64,000 bases of DNA from Pseudomonas knackmussii B13. Lineage in GTDB: Bacteria > Pseudomonadota > Gammaproteobacteria > Pseudomonadales > Pseudomonadaceae. This document shows, piece by piece, positions 18,790 through 28,900 of the stretch; position 1 is the stretch's first letter; each line of letters opens with the position of its first letter. Location: positions 3,541,501 through 3,605,500 of the forward strand of contig NZ_HG322950.1 of NCBI RefSeq assembly GCF_000689415.1, in the 5' to 3' direction. The notes below the pieces were generated by a model that did no database searches, was not told the origin of the DNA, and saw only the letters and a list, made by a program, of their open reading frames with translations. The position numbers were made by a program, and so were the translations under genes.

Positions 18790-19145
18790 GCTGAACTCCG
18801 TTTGGTGGTTGAACCCTGTAGCAGCCCCTGAGGGTAGCCCAGTTACATGGGGGCAACCACATCTTATTCCTTAGTCTAAAAGGCTCTGGTGCGTCACCCT
18901 GTCGATAGAGTGGTATACTGCGCGCCGTGACTTTCCAGTCATCGAGGTCCGAGTAGTCTGGGACCAGACCCCTCTCCTCGCCGCGACCGCGTCGCCACCC
19001 TGACCCGGTCGCACAACGTTTCTACTGGCGCCCCCTATATCCCCGCGGCAACTCTCGAATGTCGACTCTGCGGAGTCGAACTAAAGCGTCCACCAAGGCG
19101 TATCGAGATTCTGTGCGCGCCCAGCAAAGAAGAGAGTCTTAGTAG
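18790..19145. promoter_or_regulatory. Divergent icd-idh intergenic region
   Basis: A 356-base gap with no conserved gene. It holds a -10-like TATACT at 18914-18919 facing idh without a clear -35, an inverted repeat GTCTGG-GA-CCAGAC at 18956-18969, a hairpin TCGACTC-TGCG-GAGTCGA at 19064-19081, and a 27-codon open frame at 19061-19144 whose stop lies one base before the idh start. Long transcribed leaders often carry control elements, but the regulator is unknown. Confidence 0.4.
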
Positions 19146-21368
<2,223 letters not shown>

Positions 21369-21390
21369 TCCGTCGCACAGCGTGAACTGC

Positions 21391-21420
21391 GAAAACCCCG
21401 GCCCGGTGCCGGGGTTTTCG
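21391..21420 (+). terminator. Terminator of idh
   Basis: GAAAACCCCGGC pairs with GCCGGGGTTTTC around CCGGT, 22 bases after the idh stop. Confidence 0.9.
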
Positions 21421-21524
21421 CATTCTGGGGAACGGCTCCGCCGAAAACTCGCTCCTATTACGATAGGCACCTGGACACCCCCTGTCCGAGGCTATGATGA
21501 GCGTTTTTCTCCAGAGGACCATCC

Positions 21525-21992
21525 ATGCGCTGGCAACCCCACATCACAGTTGCAACCATCGTCGAAGACCAGGGACGCTTCCTGCTGGTAGAGGAAGAGT
21601 CCGCCGGCAAGGCCGTACTGAACCAACCGGCGGGCCACCTGGAAGCCAACGAAAGCCTGCTCCAGGCCGCCGTGCGCGAAACCCTCGAGGAAACCGGCTG
21701 GGAAGTCGAGCTGACCGCCGTCACCGGAATCTACCTCTATACCGCGCCGAGCAATGGAGTCACCTACCAACGCGTTTGCTTCGCCGCCCGCCCGCTTAAA
21801 CACCGACCGGAGCTGCCGCTCGACGCCGGCATCATTGGCCCGCGCTGGCTGACCCGCGACGAGCTGGAAGCCCGCAAGGGAAGCTGGCGCAGCCACCTGG
21901 TAGCGCGCTGCATCGACGACTACCTGAGCGGCGAGCGCTTCCCCCTGGCACTGATCCGCGACAGCGAACTGCCCGCGCCGAGCCCGGCCTGA
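21525..21992 (+). CDS. nudJ: Nudix hydrolase (NudJ-like)
   Basis: A 155-residue protein with a complete Nudix box, GX5EX7REX2EEXGW, in the segment from Gly-His-Leu-Glu near residue 38. It begins MRWQPHITVATIVEDQGRF, typical of NudJ, a phosphatase acting on thiamine pyrophosphate/HMP-PP and nucleoside di/triphosphates in E. coli. It precedes mnmA, hflD and purB in the same order as in E. coli. Confidence 0.88.
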   Translation: MRWQPHITVATIVEDQGRFLLVEEESAGKAVLNQPAGHLEANESLLQAAVRETLEETGWEVELTAVTGIYLYTAPSNGVTYQRVCFAARPLKHRPELPLDAGIIGPRWLTRDELEARKGSWRSHLVARCIDDYLSGERFPLALIRDSELPAPSPA

Positions 21993-22032
21993 TAGAATCC
22001 CGCTTTTGCACCGACTTCCGCGATCGCCTGCC

Positions 22033-23175
22033 ATGTCTGAATCCAGCCTCACCAGCACCCCTGCCCCGTCCTCCAAGGGCCGCGTCATCGTCGGCATGTC
22101 CGGCGGCGTGGACTCCTCGGTTTCCGCCCTCCTGCTCAAGGAGCAGGGGTACGAGGTGGAAGGCTTGTTCATGAAGAACTGGGAAGAAGACGACGGCACC
22201 GAATACTGCACCGCAATGACCGACCTGGCTGACGCCCAGGCCGTCTGCGACCGAATCGGCATCAAGCTGCACACCGCCAACTTCGCCGCGGAGTACTGGG
22301 ACAACGTTTTCGAGTACTTCCTCGCCGAGTACAAGGCCGGGCGCACGCCGAACCCGGACATCCTGTGCAACCGCGAGATCAAGTTCAAAGCCTTCCTCGA
22401 CTACGCACTGGCCCTGGGCGCCGACCTGATTGCCACTGGCCACTACGTGCGCCGCCGCGACATCGACGGCCGCACCGAACTGCTCAAGGGCCTGGATCCG
22501 AACAAGGACCAGAGCTACTTCCTGCACGCCGTCGGCGGTGAACAGATCGCCAAGACCCTGTTCCCGGTAGGCGAACTGGAGAAGCCGGAGGTCCGTGCCA
22601 TCGCCGAGAAATACGGCCTGGCCACCGCGAAGAAGAAGGACTCCACTGGCATCTGCTTCATCGGCGAACGTCGCTTCAGCGATTTCCTCAAGCAGTACCT
22701 GCCGGCGCAGCCGGGCGACATCGAGACCACCGAAGGCAAGGTCATCGGCCGTCATGCCGGGTTGATGTACCACACCATCGGCCAACGCCAAGGCCTGGGC
22801 ATCGGCGGCATGAAGAATGCCGACGACAGCCCCTGGTACGTGCTCGAGAAGGACCTGGCGCGCAACGTGCTCGTCGTCGGCCAGGGCAACGACCATCCGT
22901 GGCTGTTCTCCCGGGCCCTGCACGCCTCGAGCATTTTCTGGGTCAACCCGATCGATCTCGCCCAACCGCGCGTCCTGCGCGCCAAAGTGCGCTATCGCCA
23001 GGCCGACCAGAATTGCGTGCTCGAGCGCACGACCAACGGTTATCGCGCCTTATTCGACGAACCGCAGCGCGCCGTCACTCCCGGGCAGTCGGTGGTGTTC
23101 TACGACGGTGAAGTCTGCCTCGGCGGCGGCGTCATCGAATCGGCCGAACCGGCCTTCGCGAAGGAGCGCGCATGA
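22033..23175 (+). CDS. mnmA: tRNA-specific 2-thiouridylase MnmA
   Basis: Terminal enzyme of the Tus relay; adenylates U34 and inserts sulfur. The protein is 380 residues from the ATG at 22033 (a TTG nine codons upstream is less likely). The PP-loop is GMSGGVDSSVSALLL, and the catalytic cysteines lie in NPDILCNREIKF (near residue 113) and STGICFIGERRF (near residue 207). Its stop overlaps the hflD start by four bases. Confidence 0.97.
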   Translation: MSESSLTSTPAPSSKGRVIVGMSGGVDSSVSALLLKEQGYEVEGLFMKNWEEDDGTEYCTAMTDLADAQAVCDRIGIKLHTANFAAEYWDNVFEYFLAEYKAGRTPNPDILCNREIKFKAFLDYALALGADLIATGHYVRRRDIDGRTELLKGLDPNKDQSYFLHAVGGEQIAKTLFPVGELEKPEVRAIAEKYGLATAKKKDSTGICFIGERRFSDFLKQYLPAQPGDIETTEGKVIGRHAGLMYHTIGQRQGLGIGGMKNADDSPWYVLEKDLARNVLVVGQGNDHPWLFSRALHASSIFWVNPIDLAQPRVLRAKVRYRQADQNCVLERTTNGYRALFDEPQRAVTPGQSVVFYDGEVCLGGGVIESAEPAFAKERA

Positions 23176-23798
23176 GCGACCGCCGCGATCAACTGATTGC
23201 CCTGGCCGGGGTTTTCGAAGCGGCCGCCCTGGTGGACCGCCTCGCCCGCACCGGCCAGATCCCGGAAGCGCCGCTGGCCTGCATGCTCGGCAGCCTGCTG
23301 GTGCGCGATCCGCAGACCACCCTGGACGTCTACGGTGGCGACAACCAGAACCTGCGCGAGGGCTTCCGCGCCCTTGCCAGCGCCCTGGAACGCGACCCCA
23401 ACAGCCTGCAGCGCGAACCGCTGCGCTACGCCCTCGCGCTGATCGGCCTGGAGCGCCAACTGGCCAAGCGCGACGACATGCTCGACCTGATCGGCTCGCG
23501 CCTGGATCAAATCCAGCAGCAGGTGCAGCATTTCGGCCTGGTCCACGAGAACGTCATCGCCTCCTGCGCCGGCCTCTACCAGGACACCCTCAGCACCTTC
23601 CGCCAACGCATCCAGGTGCACGGCGACATGCGCCACCTGCAGATCAACGCCAACGCCGCGCGCATCCGCGCCCTGCTGCTGGCCGGCATCCGCTCCGCGC
23701 GCCTGTGGCGACAGCTGGGCGGCAACCGCTGGCAGATGGTGTTCGGCCGGCGCAAGCTGCTGAGCGAATTGCGCCCGATCCTCCGCGGCCAGGACTGA
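23172..23798 (+). CDS. hflD: High-frequency lysogenization protein HflD
   Basis: A 208-residue helical protein of the HflD family, beginning MSDRRDQLIALAGVFEAAAL, with LRYALALIGLERQLAKRDDM. In E. coli it associates with the membrane and affects lambda CII; its general cellular role is unclear. The mnmA-hflD-purB order is conserved across gammaproteobacteria. Confidence 0.93.
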   Translation: MSDRRDQLIALAGVFEAAALVDRLARTGQIPEAPLACMLGSLLVRDPQTTLDVYGGDNQNLREGFRALASALERDPNSLQREPLRYALALIGLERQLAKRDDMLDLIGSRLDQIQQQVQHFGLVHENVIASCAGLYQDTLSTFRQRIQVHGDMRHLQINANAARIRALLLAGIRSARLWRQLGGNRWQMVFGRRKLLSELRPILRGQD

Positions 23799-23916
23799 GC
23801 CGCACGACAGGCGCCCACGAGGACGCCTTCCGTACAGCAGCAAGTACGGGCGTAGGCGCCGCCGTTCGTGTATGATGTGCGCCCTTTTCGTTGACCGACA
23901 GCTACGAGAACGCCCC

Positions 23917-25287
23917 ATGCAGCTTTCCTCCCTTACCGCGGTTTCCCCCGTCGACGGCCGTTACGGCAGCAAGACCAGCGCCCTGCGTCCGATCTTCAGC
24001 GAATATGGCCTGATCCGTTTCCGCGTCCTGGTAGAGGTCCGCTGGCTGCAGCGCCTCGCATCGCACGCCGGCATCCCTGAAGTCGCCCCCTTCTCCGCCG
24101 AAGCCAACGCCCTGCTGAACAAGCTGGCCGAGGACTTCCAGCTGGAGCACGCCGAGCGCATCAAGGAAATCGAGCGCACCACCAACCACGACGTGAAAGC
24201 CGTGGAGTACCTGCTCAAGGAGCAGGCGGCCAAGCTGCCGGAACTGGCCAAGGTCAGCGAGTTCATCCACTTCGCCTGCACCAGCGAGGACATCAACAAC
24301 CTGTCCCACGCCCTGATGCTGCGCGAAGGTCGCGACCAAGTGCTGCTGCCGCTGATGCGCCAGATCGCCGAGTCGATCCGCGCCCTGGCCGTCCAGTTCG
24401 CCGACGTCCCCATGCTCTCCCGCACCCACGGCCAGCCGGCTTCGCCGACCACCCTGGGCAAGGAACTGGCCAACGTCGTCTACCGCCTGGAGCGCCAGAT
24501 CAAGCAAGTCGCCGGCATCGAGCTGCTGGGCAAGATCAACGGCGCCGTGGGCAACTACAACGCCCACCTGTCCGCCTACCCGCAGGTCGACTGGGAAGCC
24601 AACGCCCGCGAATTCATCGAAGGCGACCTGGGCCTGAACTGGAACCCCTACACCACCCAGATCGAGCCGCACGACTACATCGCCGAGCTGTTCGACGCGA
24701 TCGCGCGCTTCAACACCATCCTCATCGACTTCGACCGCGACGTCTGGGGCTACATCTCCCTCGGCTACTTCAAGCAGAAGACCGTCGCCGGCGAGATCGG
24801 CTCCTCGACCATGCCGCACAAGGTCAACCCGATCGACTTCGAGAACTCCGAAGGTAACCTGGGCATCGCCAACGCGATCTTCCAGCACCTGGCCAGCAAG
24901 CTACCGATCTCCCGCTGGCAGCGCGACCTGACCGACTCCACCGTGCTGCGCAACCTCGGCGTCGGCTTCGCCCATAGCGTCATCGCCTACGAAGCCAGCC
25001 TCAAGGGCATCGGCAAGCTCGAACTGAACGCCGCACGCCTGGCCGAAGACCTGGACGCCTGCTGGGAAGTCCTGGCCGAGCCGGTACAGACAGTAATGCG
25101 CCGCTACGGCATCGAGAACCCCTACGAGAAGCTCAAGGAACTGACTCGCGGCAAGGGCATCAGCCCGGAAGCCCTGCAGGTGTTCATCGACGGTCTGGAC
25201 ATGCCCGCCGAAGCCAAGGCCGAGCTGAAGAAGCTGACCCCGGCGAACTACATCGGTAACGCTGCCGCCCAGGCCAAGCGCATCTGA
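23917..25287 (+). CDS. purB: Adenylosuccinate lyase
   Basis: Acts twice in purine synthesis (SAICAR to AICAR, and adenylosuccinate to AMP). The protein is 456 residues from the ATG at 23917, which gives the usual MQLSSLTAVSPVDGRYGSK. The fumarase/aspartase superfamily signature GSSTMPHKVNPIDFEN lies near residues 292-307; HFACTSEDINNLSHALML is also typical. A terminator follows. Confidence 0.97.
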   Translation: MQLSSLTAVSPVDGRYGSKTSALRPIFSEYGLIRFRVLVEVRWLQRLASHAGIPEVAPFSAEANALLNKLAEDFQLEHAERIKEIERTTNHDVKAVEYLLKEQAAKLPELAKVSEFIHFACTSEDINNLSHALMLREGRDQVLLPLMRQIAESIRALAVQFADVPMLSRTHGQPASPTTLGKELANVVYRLERQIKQVAGIELLGKINGAVGNYNAHLSAYPQVDWEANAREFIEGDLGLNWNPYTTQIEPHDYIAELFDAIARFNTILIDFDRDVWGYISLGYFKQKTVAGEIGSSTMPHKVNPIDFENSEGNLGIANAIFQHLASKLPISRWQRDLTDSTVLRNLGVGFAHSVIAYEASLKGIGKLELNAARLAEDLDACWEVLAEPVQTVMRRYGIENPYEKLKELTRGKGISPEALQVFIDGLDMPAEAKAELKKLTPANYIGNAAAQAKRI

Positions 25288-25303
25288 CATGCGCTGAACT
25301 TTT

Positions 25304-25333
25304 GCACGCCCGGCTGTGCGGGGCGTTTTTGTT
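25304..25333 (+). terminator. Terminator of purB
   Basis: ACGCCC...GGGGCGT hairpin with the T-run GTTTTTGTTT, 18 bases after the purB stop and just before the roxA ribosome-binding region. Confidence 0.7.
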
Positions 25334-25347
25334 TCAAGGACTTACAT

Positions 25348-26523
25348 ATGAATTCTGCTATTCCTCTTGAGCTCCTGGGCGGCATCAGCGCCGACGAATT
25401 CCTTCGCGACTACTGGCAGAAAAAGCCCCTGCTGGTCCGCCAAGCCCTGCCCGGCTTCGAGAGCCCGCTGGAGCCGGACGAACTGGCCGGCCTGTCGCTC
25501 GAAGAGAGCGTCGAGTCGCGCATCGTCCTCGAACATGGCAAGACCCCGTGGGAAATGCGTCGCGGCCCCTTCACCGAAGAAACCTATAAAGAGCTGCCCG
25601 AAAACGACTGGACCCTGCTGGTGCAAGCGGTCGACCAGTTCGTACCGGAAGTTGCCGAACTGCTGGAACACTTCAAGTTCCTGCCCAGCTGGCGCATCGA
25701 CGACGTCATGATCAGCTACGCCGCTCCCGGCGGCGGCGTCGGTCCGCACTTCGACAACTACGACGTCTTCCTGCTCCAGGGCCATGGCCGCCGCCGCTGG
25801 AAGATCGGCCAGATGTGCGACGCCGACAGCCCGATGCTGCCGCACGCCGATCTGCGCATCCTCGCCAACTTCGAACAGAGCGAAGAGTGGGTGCTTGAGC
25901 CGGGCGACATGCTCTACCTGCCGCCGCGCGTCGCCCACTACGGCATTGCCGAAGACGACTGCATGACCTACTCGGTCGGCTTCCGCGCACCCAGCGCCGC
26001 CGAAGTGCTGACCCACTTCACCGACTTCCTCGCCCAGTTCCTCTCCGATGAGGAGCGTTACAGCGACGCCGGAATGGCCGCAGTGAAGAGCGGCGAAGAC
26101 CAGCACAAGATCCAGCGCGACGCCCTCGATCGCCTGAAGAACCTGTTGCAAGAACACATGAGCGACGAGCGCCTGCTGCTCACCTGGTTCGGCCAATTCA
26201 TGACCGAGCCGCGCTATCCCGAACTGGTTACCGGCGAGGAAATCGACGACGGCGAACTGCAACAGGCTTTGCGCGAAGGCGCAGTACTGGTGCGCAACCC
26301 AAGCGCTCGCCTGGCCTGGAGTGAAGTGGATGTCGGCCTGCTGCTGTTCTCCAGCGGCCAGAGCGTCGTCCTGCCCAAGCACATGGAGCCGCTGCTCAAG
26401 CTGGTCTGCTCGGCCGACGCCCTTCACAGCGAGAACCTAGGCCAATGGCTGGCCGATGAGGATGGGCGTAAGCTATTGGCCGAATTGGTCAAACAGGGCA
26501 GTTTGGAGTTCGCCGATGAGTAA
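25348..26523 (+). CDS. roxA: Ribosomal protein L16 arginine hydroxylase (RoxA/YcfD)
   Basis: Fe(II)/2-oxoglutarate oxygenase of the JmjC-like cupin family, which hydroxylates L16. The protein is 391 residues. The iron ligands are in GPHFDNYDVFLLQ (His and Asp) and PPRVAHYGI (second His), and the GHGRRRWKIG segment contributes to the 2-oxoglutarate site. The C-terminal part is the dimerisation/winged-helix region. The stop overlaps the next start (ATGAGTAA). Confidence 0.92.
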   Translation: MNSAIPLELLGGISADEFLRDYWQKKPLLVRQALPGFESPLEPDELAGLSLEESVESRIVLEHGKTPWEMRRGPFTEETYKELPENDWTLLVQAVDQFVPEVAELLEHFKFLPSWRIDDVMISYAAPGGGVGPHFDNYDVFLLQGHGRRRWKIGQMCDADSPMLPHADLRILANFEQSEEWVLEPGDMLYLPPRVAHYGIAEDDCMTYSVGFRAPSAAEVLTHFTDFLAQFLSDEERYSDAGMAAVKSGEDQHKIQRDALDRLKNLLQEHMSDERLLLTWFGQFMTEPRYPELVTGEEIDDGELQQALREGAVLVRNPSARLAWSEVDVGLLLFSSGQSVVLPKHMEPLLKLVCSADALHSENLGQWLADEDGRKLLAELVKQGSLEFADE

Positions 26524-26944
26524 CAAGATCAGGGTTCGCCTGGCTGACTGGCAAAAGGACAATGCCGACTTGCGGCGCATTCGCGAAGCCGTGTTCATCG
26601 CCGAGCAGGCTGTCCCTCCGGAGCTCGAATGGGACGCCGAAGACGCAGAGGCGGTGCACTTCCTGGCCTTCGAAGGCGACTACGCGATTGGCACCGCGCG
26701 CCTGCTGACTGACGGCCACATCGGCCGCGTTTCGGTCCTCAAGGACTGGCGAGGCCTGAAGGTTGGCGACCTGCTGATGCGCGCCGCCATCGAAGAAGCC
26801 GAGCGCCGCGAGCTCAAGCGTCAACTGCTGACCGCCCAGGTCTACGCCATTCCGTTCTACGAGCGACTAGGCTTCAAGGTGGCCAGCGGCGAATTCCTCG
26901 AAGCCGGCCTACCCCACGTGGACATGGTCCGCGAAAGCGCCTGA
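26516..26944 (+). CDS. GNAT family N-acetyltransferase
   Basis: A 142-residue single-domain GNAT. The chosen ATG overlaps the roxA stop. Conserved parts are VFIAEQAVPPELEWD, the beta-strand GTARLL, and the acetyl-CoA loop region RVSVLKDWRGLKVGDLLM, resembling YjcF-type enzymes. The substrate is unknown. It lies between roxA and a DUF7931-like gene, an arrangement that, from memory, recurs in Pseudomonas. Confidence 0.85.
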   Translation: MSNKIRVRLADWQKDNADLRRIREAVFIAEQAVPPELEWDAEDAEAVHFLAFEGDYAIGTARLLTDGHIGRVSVLKDWRGLKVGDLLMRAAIEEAERRELKRQLLTAQVYAIPFYERLGFKVASGEFLEAGLPHVDMVRESA

Positions 26945-26953
26945 GGAATCGCC

Positions 26954-27580
26954 ATGAACGACGCCCCGGAACACGACGGAACCCCGGACAACCTGCCGGA
27001 CATCGAATTCCAGTCGCCGGGGCGCTTCAGCGTGCACAACCCTGACAGCGAGCTGCCTGCCCCACCCACCTGGGAGCCGGCACCTTTCCAGCTCGGCGCC
27101 CACAGCCAACTGGAGCGCTTCAGCGATCCGGAAACCGCCCGCGCTCATGCCCTGGCCCTGATGCAGCAAGCCGCCCGCAGCCTGAGCCTGTACAGCCCCG
27201 ACCTGGAACCCTGGCTATACAACTACGCCAGCATCCAGGACGCCTGCACTCGACTGCTTCTGCGTCACCCGCAGAACCGTCTGCGCATCCTCGTCCGCGA
27301 CAGCAGTCGGGCCATCAAGGAAGGTCATCGCCTGCTCAACCTCAGCCGGCGCCTGTCGAGCAACTGCCACATCCGCCTGCTCAACCCGGACTACCCCAAC
27401 CCGGAGCAAGCGTTCCTGCTCGCAGACCAGAGCGGCCTGCTACTGCGCACCGAACCTGCGATTCCCGCAGGTCACACCCACTACAACGATCCCGGACGGG
27501 TTCGCCAACTGCAGGCGCAGTTCGACCAGGCCTGGGACACCAGCCTATCCGACCCGGACCTGCGGAGTTTCCTGCTGTGA
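26954..27580 (+). CDS. DUF7931-like protein of unknown function
   Basis: A 208-residue soluble protein without signal peptide or membrane segments. An acidic, Pro-rich N-terminus (residues 1-50) precedes an alpha/beta domain containing LSLYSPDLEPWLYNY, RLRILVRDSS and CHIRLLNPDY. The strand pattern recalls a phospholipase-D-like fold, but no HxK motif is visible, so catalysis of that type is unlikely. It starts nine bases after the GNAT gene and overlaps the next gene by four bases. Confidence 0.65.
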   Translation: MNDAPEHDGTPDNLPDIEFQSPGRFSVHNPDSELPAPPTWEPAPFQLGAHSQLERFSDPETARAHALALMQQAARSLSLYSPDLEPWLYNYASIQDACTRLLLRHPQNRLRILVRDSSRAIKEGHRLLNLSRRLSSNCHIRLLNPDYPNPEQAFLLADQSGLLLRTEPAIPAGHTHYNDPGRVRQLQAQFDQAWDTSLSDPDLRSFLL

Positions 27581-28392
27581 GTCATCGCCGAATCGCCCTG
27601 CTGCTCGCCTGCGCCATCAGTTTCGCCGCCCAGGCCGAGCCGCGCACCGAAATCCTCCAGCTGAGCTATCGCACTGCCGACGAGGTATTGCCGGTCGTCC
27701 AGCAGATACTCGGCAACGAGGGTCGCGTCACCGCTTACGGCAGCCAACTGATCGTCAATGCAGAGCAATCGAAGATTCGCGAGCTGCAGCAGGTGCTGGA
27801 GCAGATCGACACCCGCCCCCACCGCCTGCTGATCACCGTCGACACCAGCGACTCCAGCCAGCGCGACAGCAGCGGCTACGCGGTGAATGGCAGCGTCAGC
27901 GCCGGCAACGTGGAAATCCAGAGCGGGCGCAGCCAGGTCAACGGCAGCAACCAGGTCCGCATCATCAACAACTCCACCGCCAGCCGCGGCGGCGGCATGC
28001 AGCAAGTTCAGACCACCGAAGGCTCTCCGGCGATGATCCAGGTCGGTCAGAGCCAGCCCGTCTACAACGTCGGTGTCGGCCCGTACGGACAGGTCTACAG
28101 CCAGACCGAGTATCGCGACGCCAACCGCGGCATGTATGTAACCGCGACCCTGAGCGGCAACATCGTCCACCTCGACCTCAGCACGCGAAACGATCGCTTC
28201 AACAGCAGCTACCCCGGCGCCATGGACACCGCGAGCACCGACACACGCCTGACCGGCCGGGTCGGCGAGTGGATCGAAGTCGGCGGCGTCAGCCAGAGCA
28301 GCCAGAACAACCAGGGCGGCCTGACCCGCAACTACAGCACCCAAGGGCACAGCGACAGCAGCCTGCGCGTCAAGGTCGACGTACTCGACTGA
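27577..28392 (+). CDS. Secretin-like N-domain protein (mini-secretin)
   Basis: A 271-residue exported protein starting at a GTG that overlaps the preceding stop; the signal peptide ends near AAQAEP (residue 20). Residues 22-85 form an N1/NolW-like secretin domain (TEILQLSYRTADEVLPVVQ, IVNAEQSKIRELQQVLEQID). Residues 85-150 are Ser/Asn/Gly-rich low complexity. The C-terminus resembles a secretin beta-domain fragment (VTATLSGNIVHLDLSTRND, TRLTGRVGEWIEVGG). It is far shorter than pore-forming secretins (about 500-750 residues). Function unknown. Confidence 0.7.
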   Translation: MSHRRIALLLACAISFAAQAEPRTEILQLSYRTADEVLPVVQQILGNEGRVTAYGSQLIVNAEQSKIRELQQVLEQIDTRPHRLLITVDTSDSSQRDSSGYAVNGSVSAGNVEIQSGRSQVNGSNQVRIINNSTASRGGGMQQVQTTEGSPAMIQVGQSQPVYNVGVGPYGQVYSQTEYRDANRGMYVTATLSGNIVHLDLSTRNDRFNSSYPGAMDTASTDTRLTGRVGEWIEVGGVSQSSQNNQGGLTRNYSTQGHSDSSLRVKVDVLD

Positions 28393-28900
28393 ACCTCCCC
28401 GAACCGACCAGACAGTCTCCGTTAGACCTTCGTGTAGTAGTCCAAAAAAAACACTACAAAACGTTTGACGAACATTTGTTTGAAAGGCATGATGGCCTCG
28501 CTCCCGCTAACCAGGGGCCCTGAATAGGGCCTCCGGATCGAGCTCCGGCCCACTCGCCGAACTGATCCGTGTTGTTACAGCCCACAAGGCGAAATGACGA
28601 GGTTGCGACTGGCAAGAAGTTGTCCTGAGGGACGGGGAAGCAACCACGTATCAGCAAGATGGTCGAATGCAGCCATTCGCCCTCGCCCAACGGCAGCCAC
28701 GAGCCGGCAAGCGATCTCGAATGCCACCGCTGCGGTCATCTACCTGTTCGCCCGCTCCACCCCTCCTCTCAGCGTCAATCCTTCCTTCCGGTCGTCATTT
28801 CGCCATCTGCGGCGAGCATCCCGCTTCAATACCGTGAATTCACAGGTCTTGCGTGGGAAGTCGGTGCTCAACCAACACATTTTTTGAAGGATTGTTGACC
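28393..28900. promoter_or_regulatory. aceA upstream region with promoter and inverted repeat
   Basis: A 508-base gap without a convincing gene. A promoter candidate is TTGACG (28465-28470), 17 bases, CATGAT (28488-28493). Just upstream is an inverted repeat TGTAGT-N14-ACTACA (28433-28458) whose half-sites resemble those I recall for RccR, the Pseudomonas regulator of the glyoxylate shunt. A GC hairpin (GGGCCC-TGAATA-GGGCC type) lies at about 28513-28532. If this promoter is used, aceA has a leader of about 400 bases. Confidence 0.5.

Noticed and set aside
28594..28887. Short open frames upstream of aceA
   Set aside because: Low-complexity Ser/Arg/Pro-rich translations without a ribosome-binding site or family resemblance.
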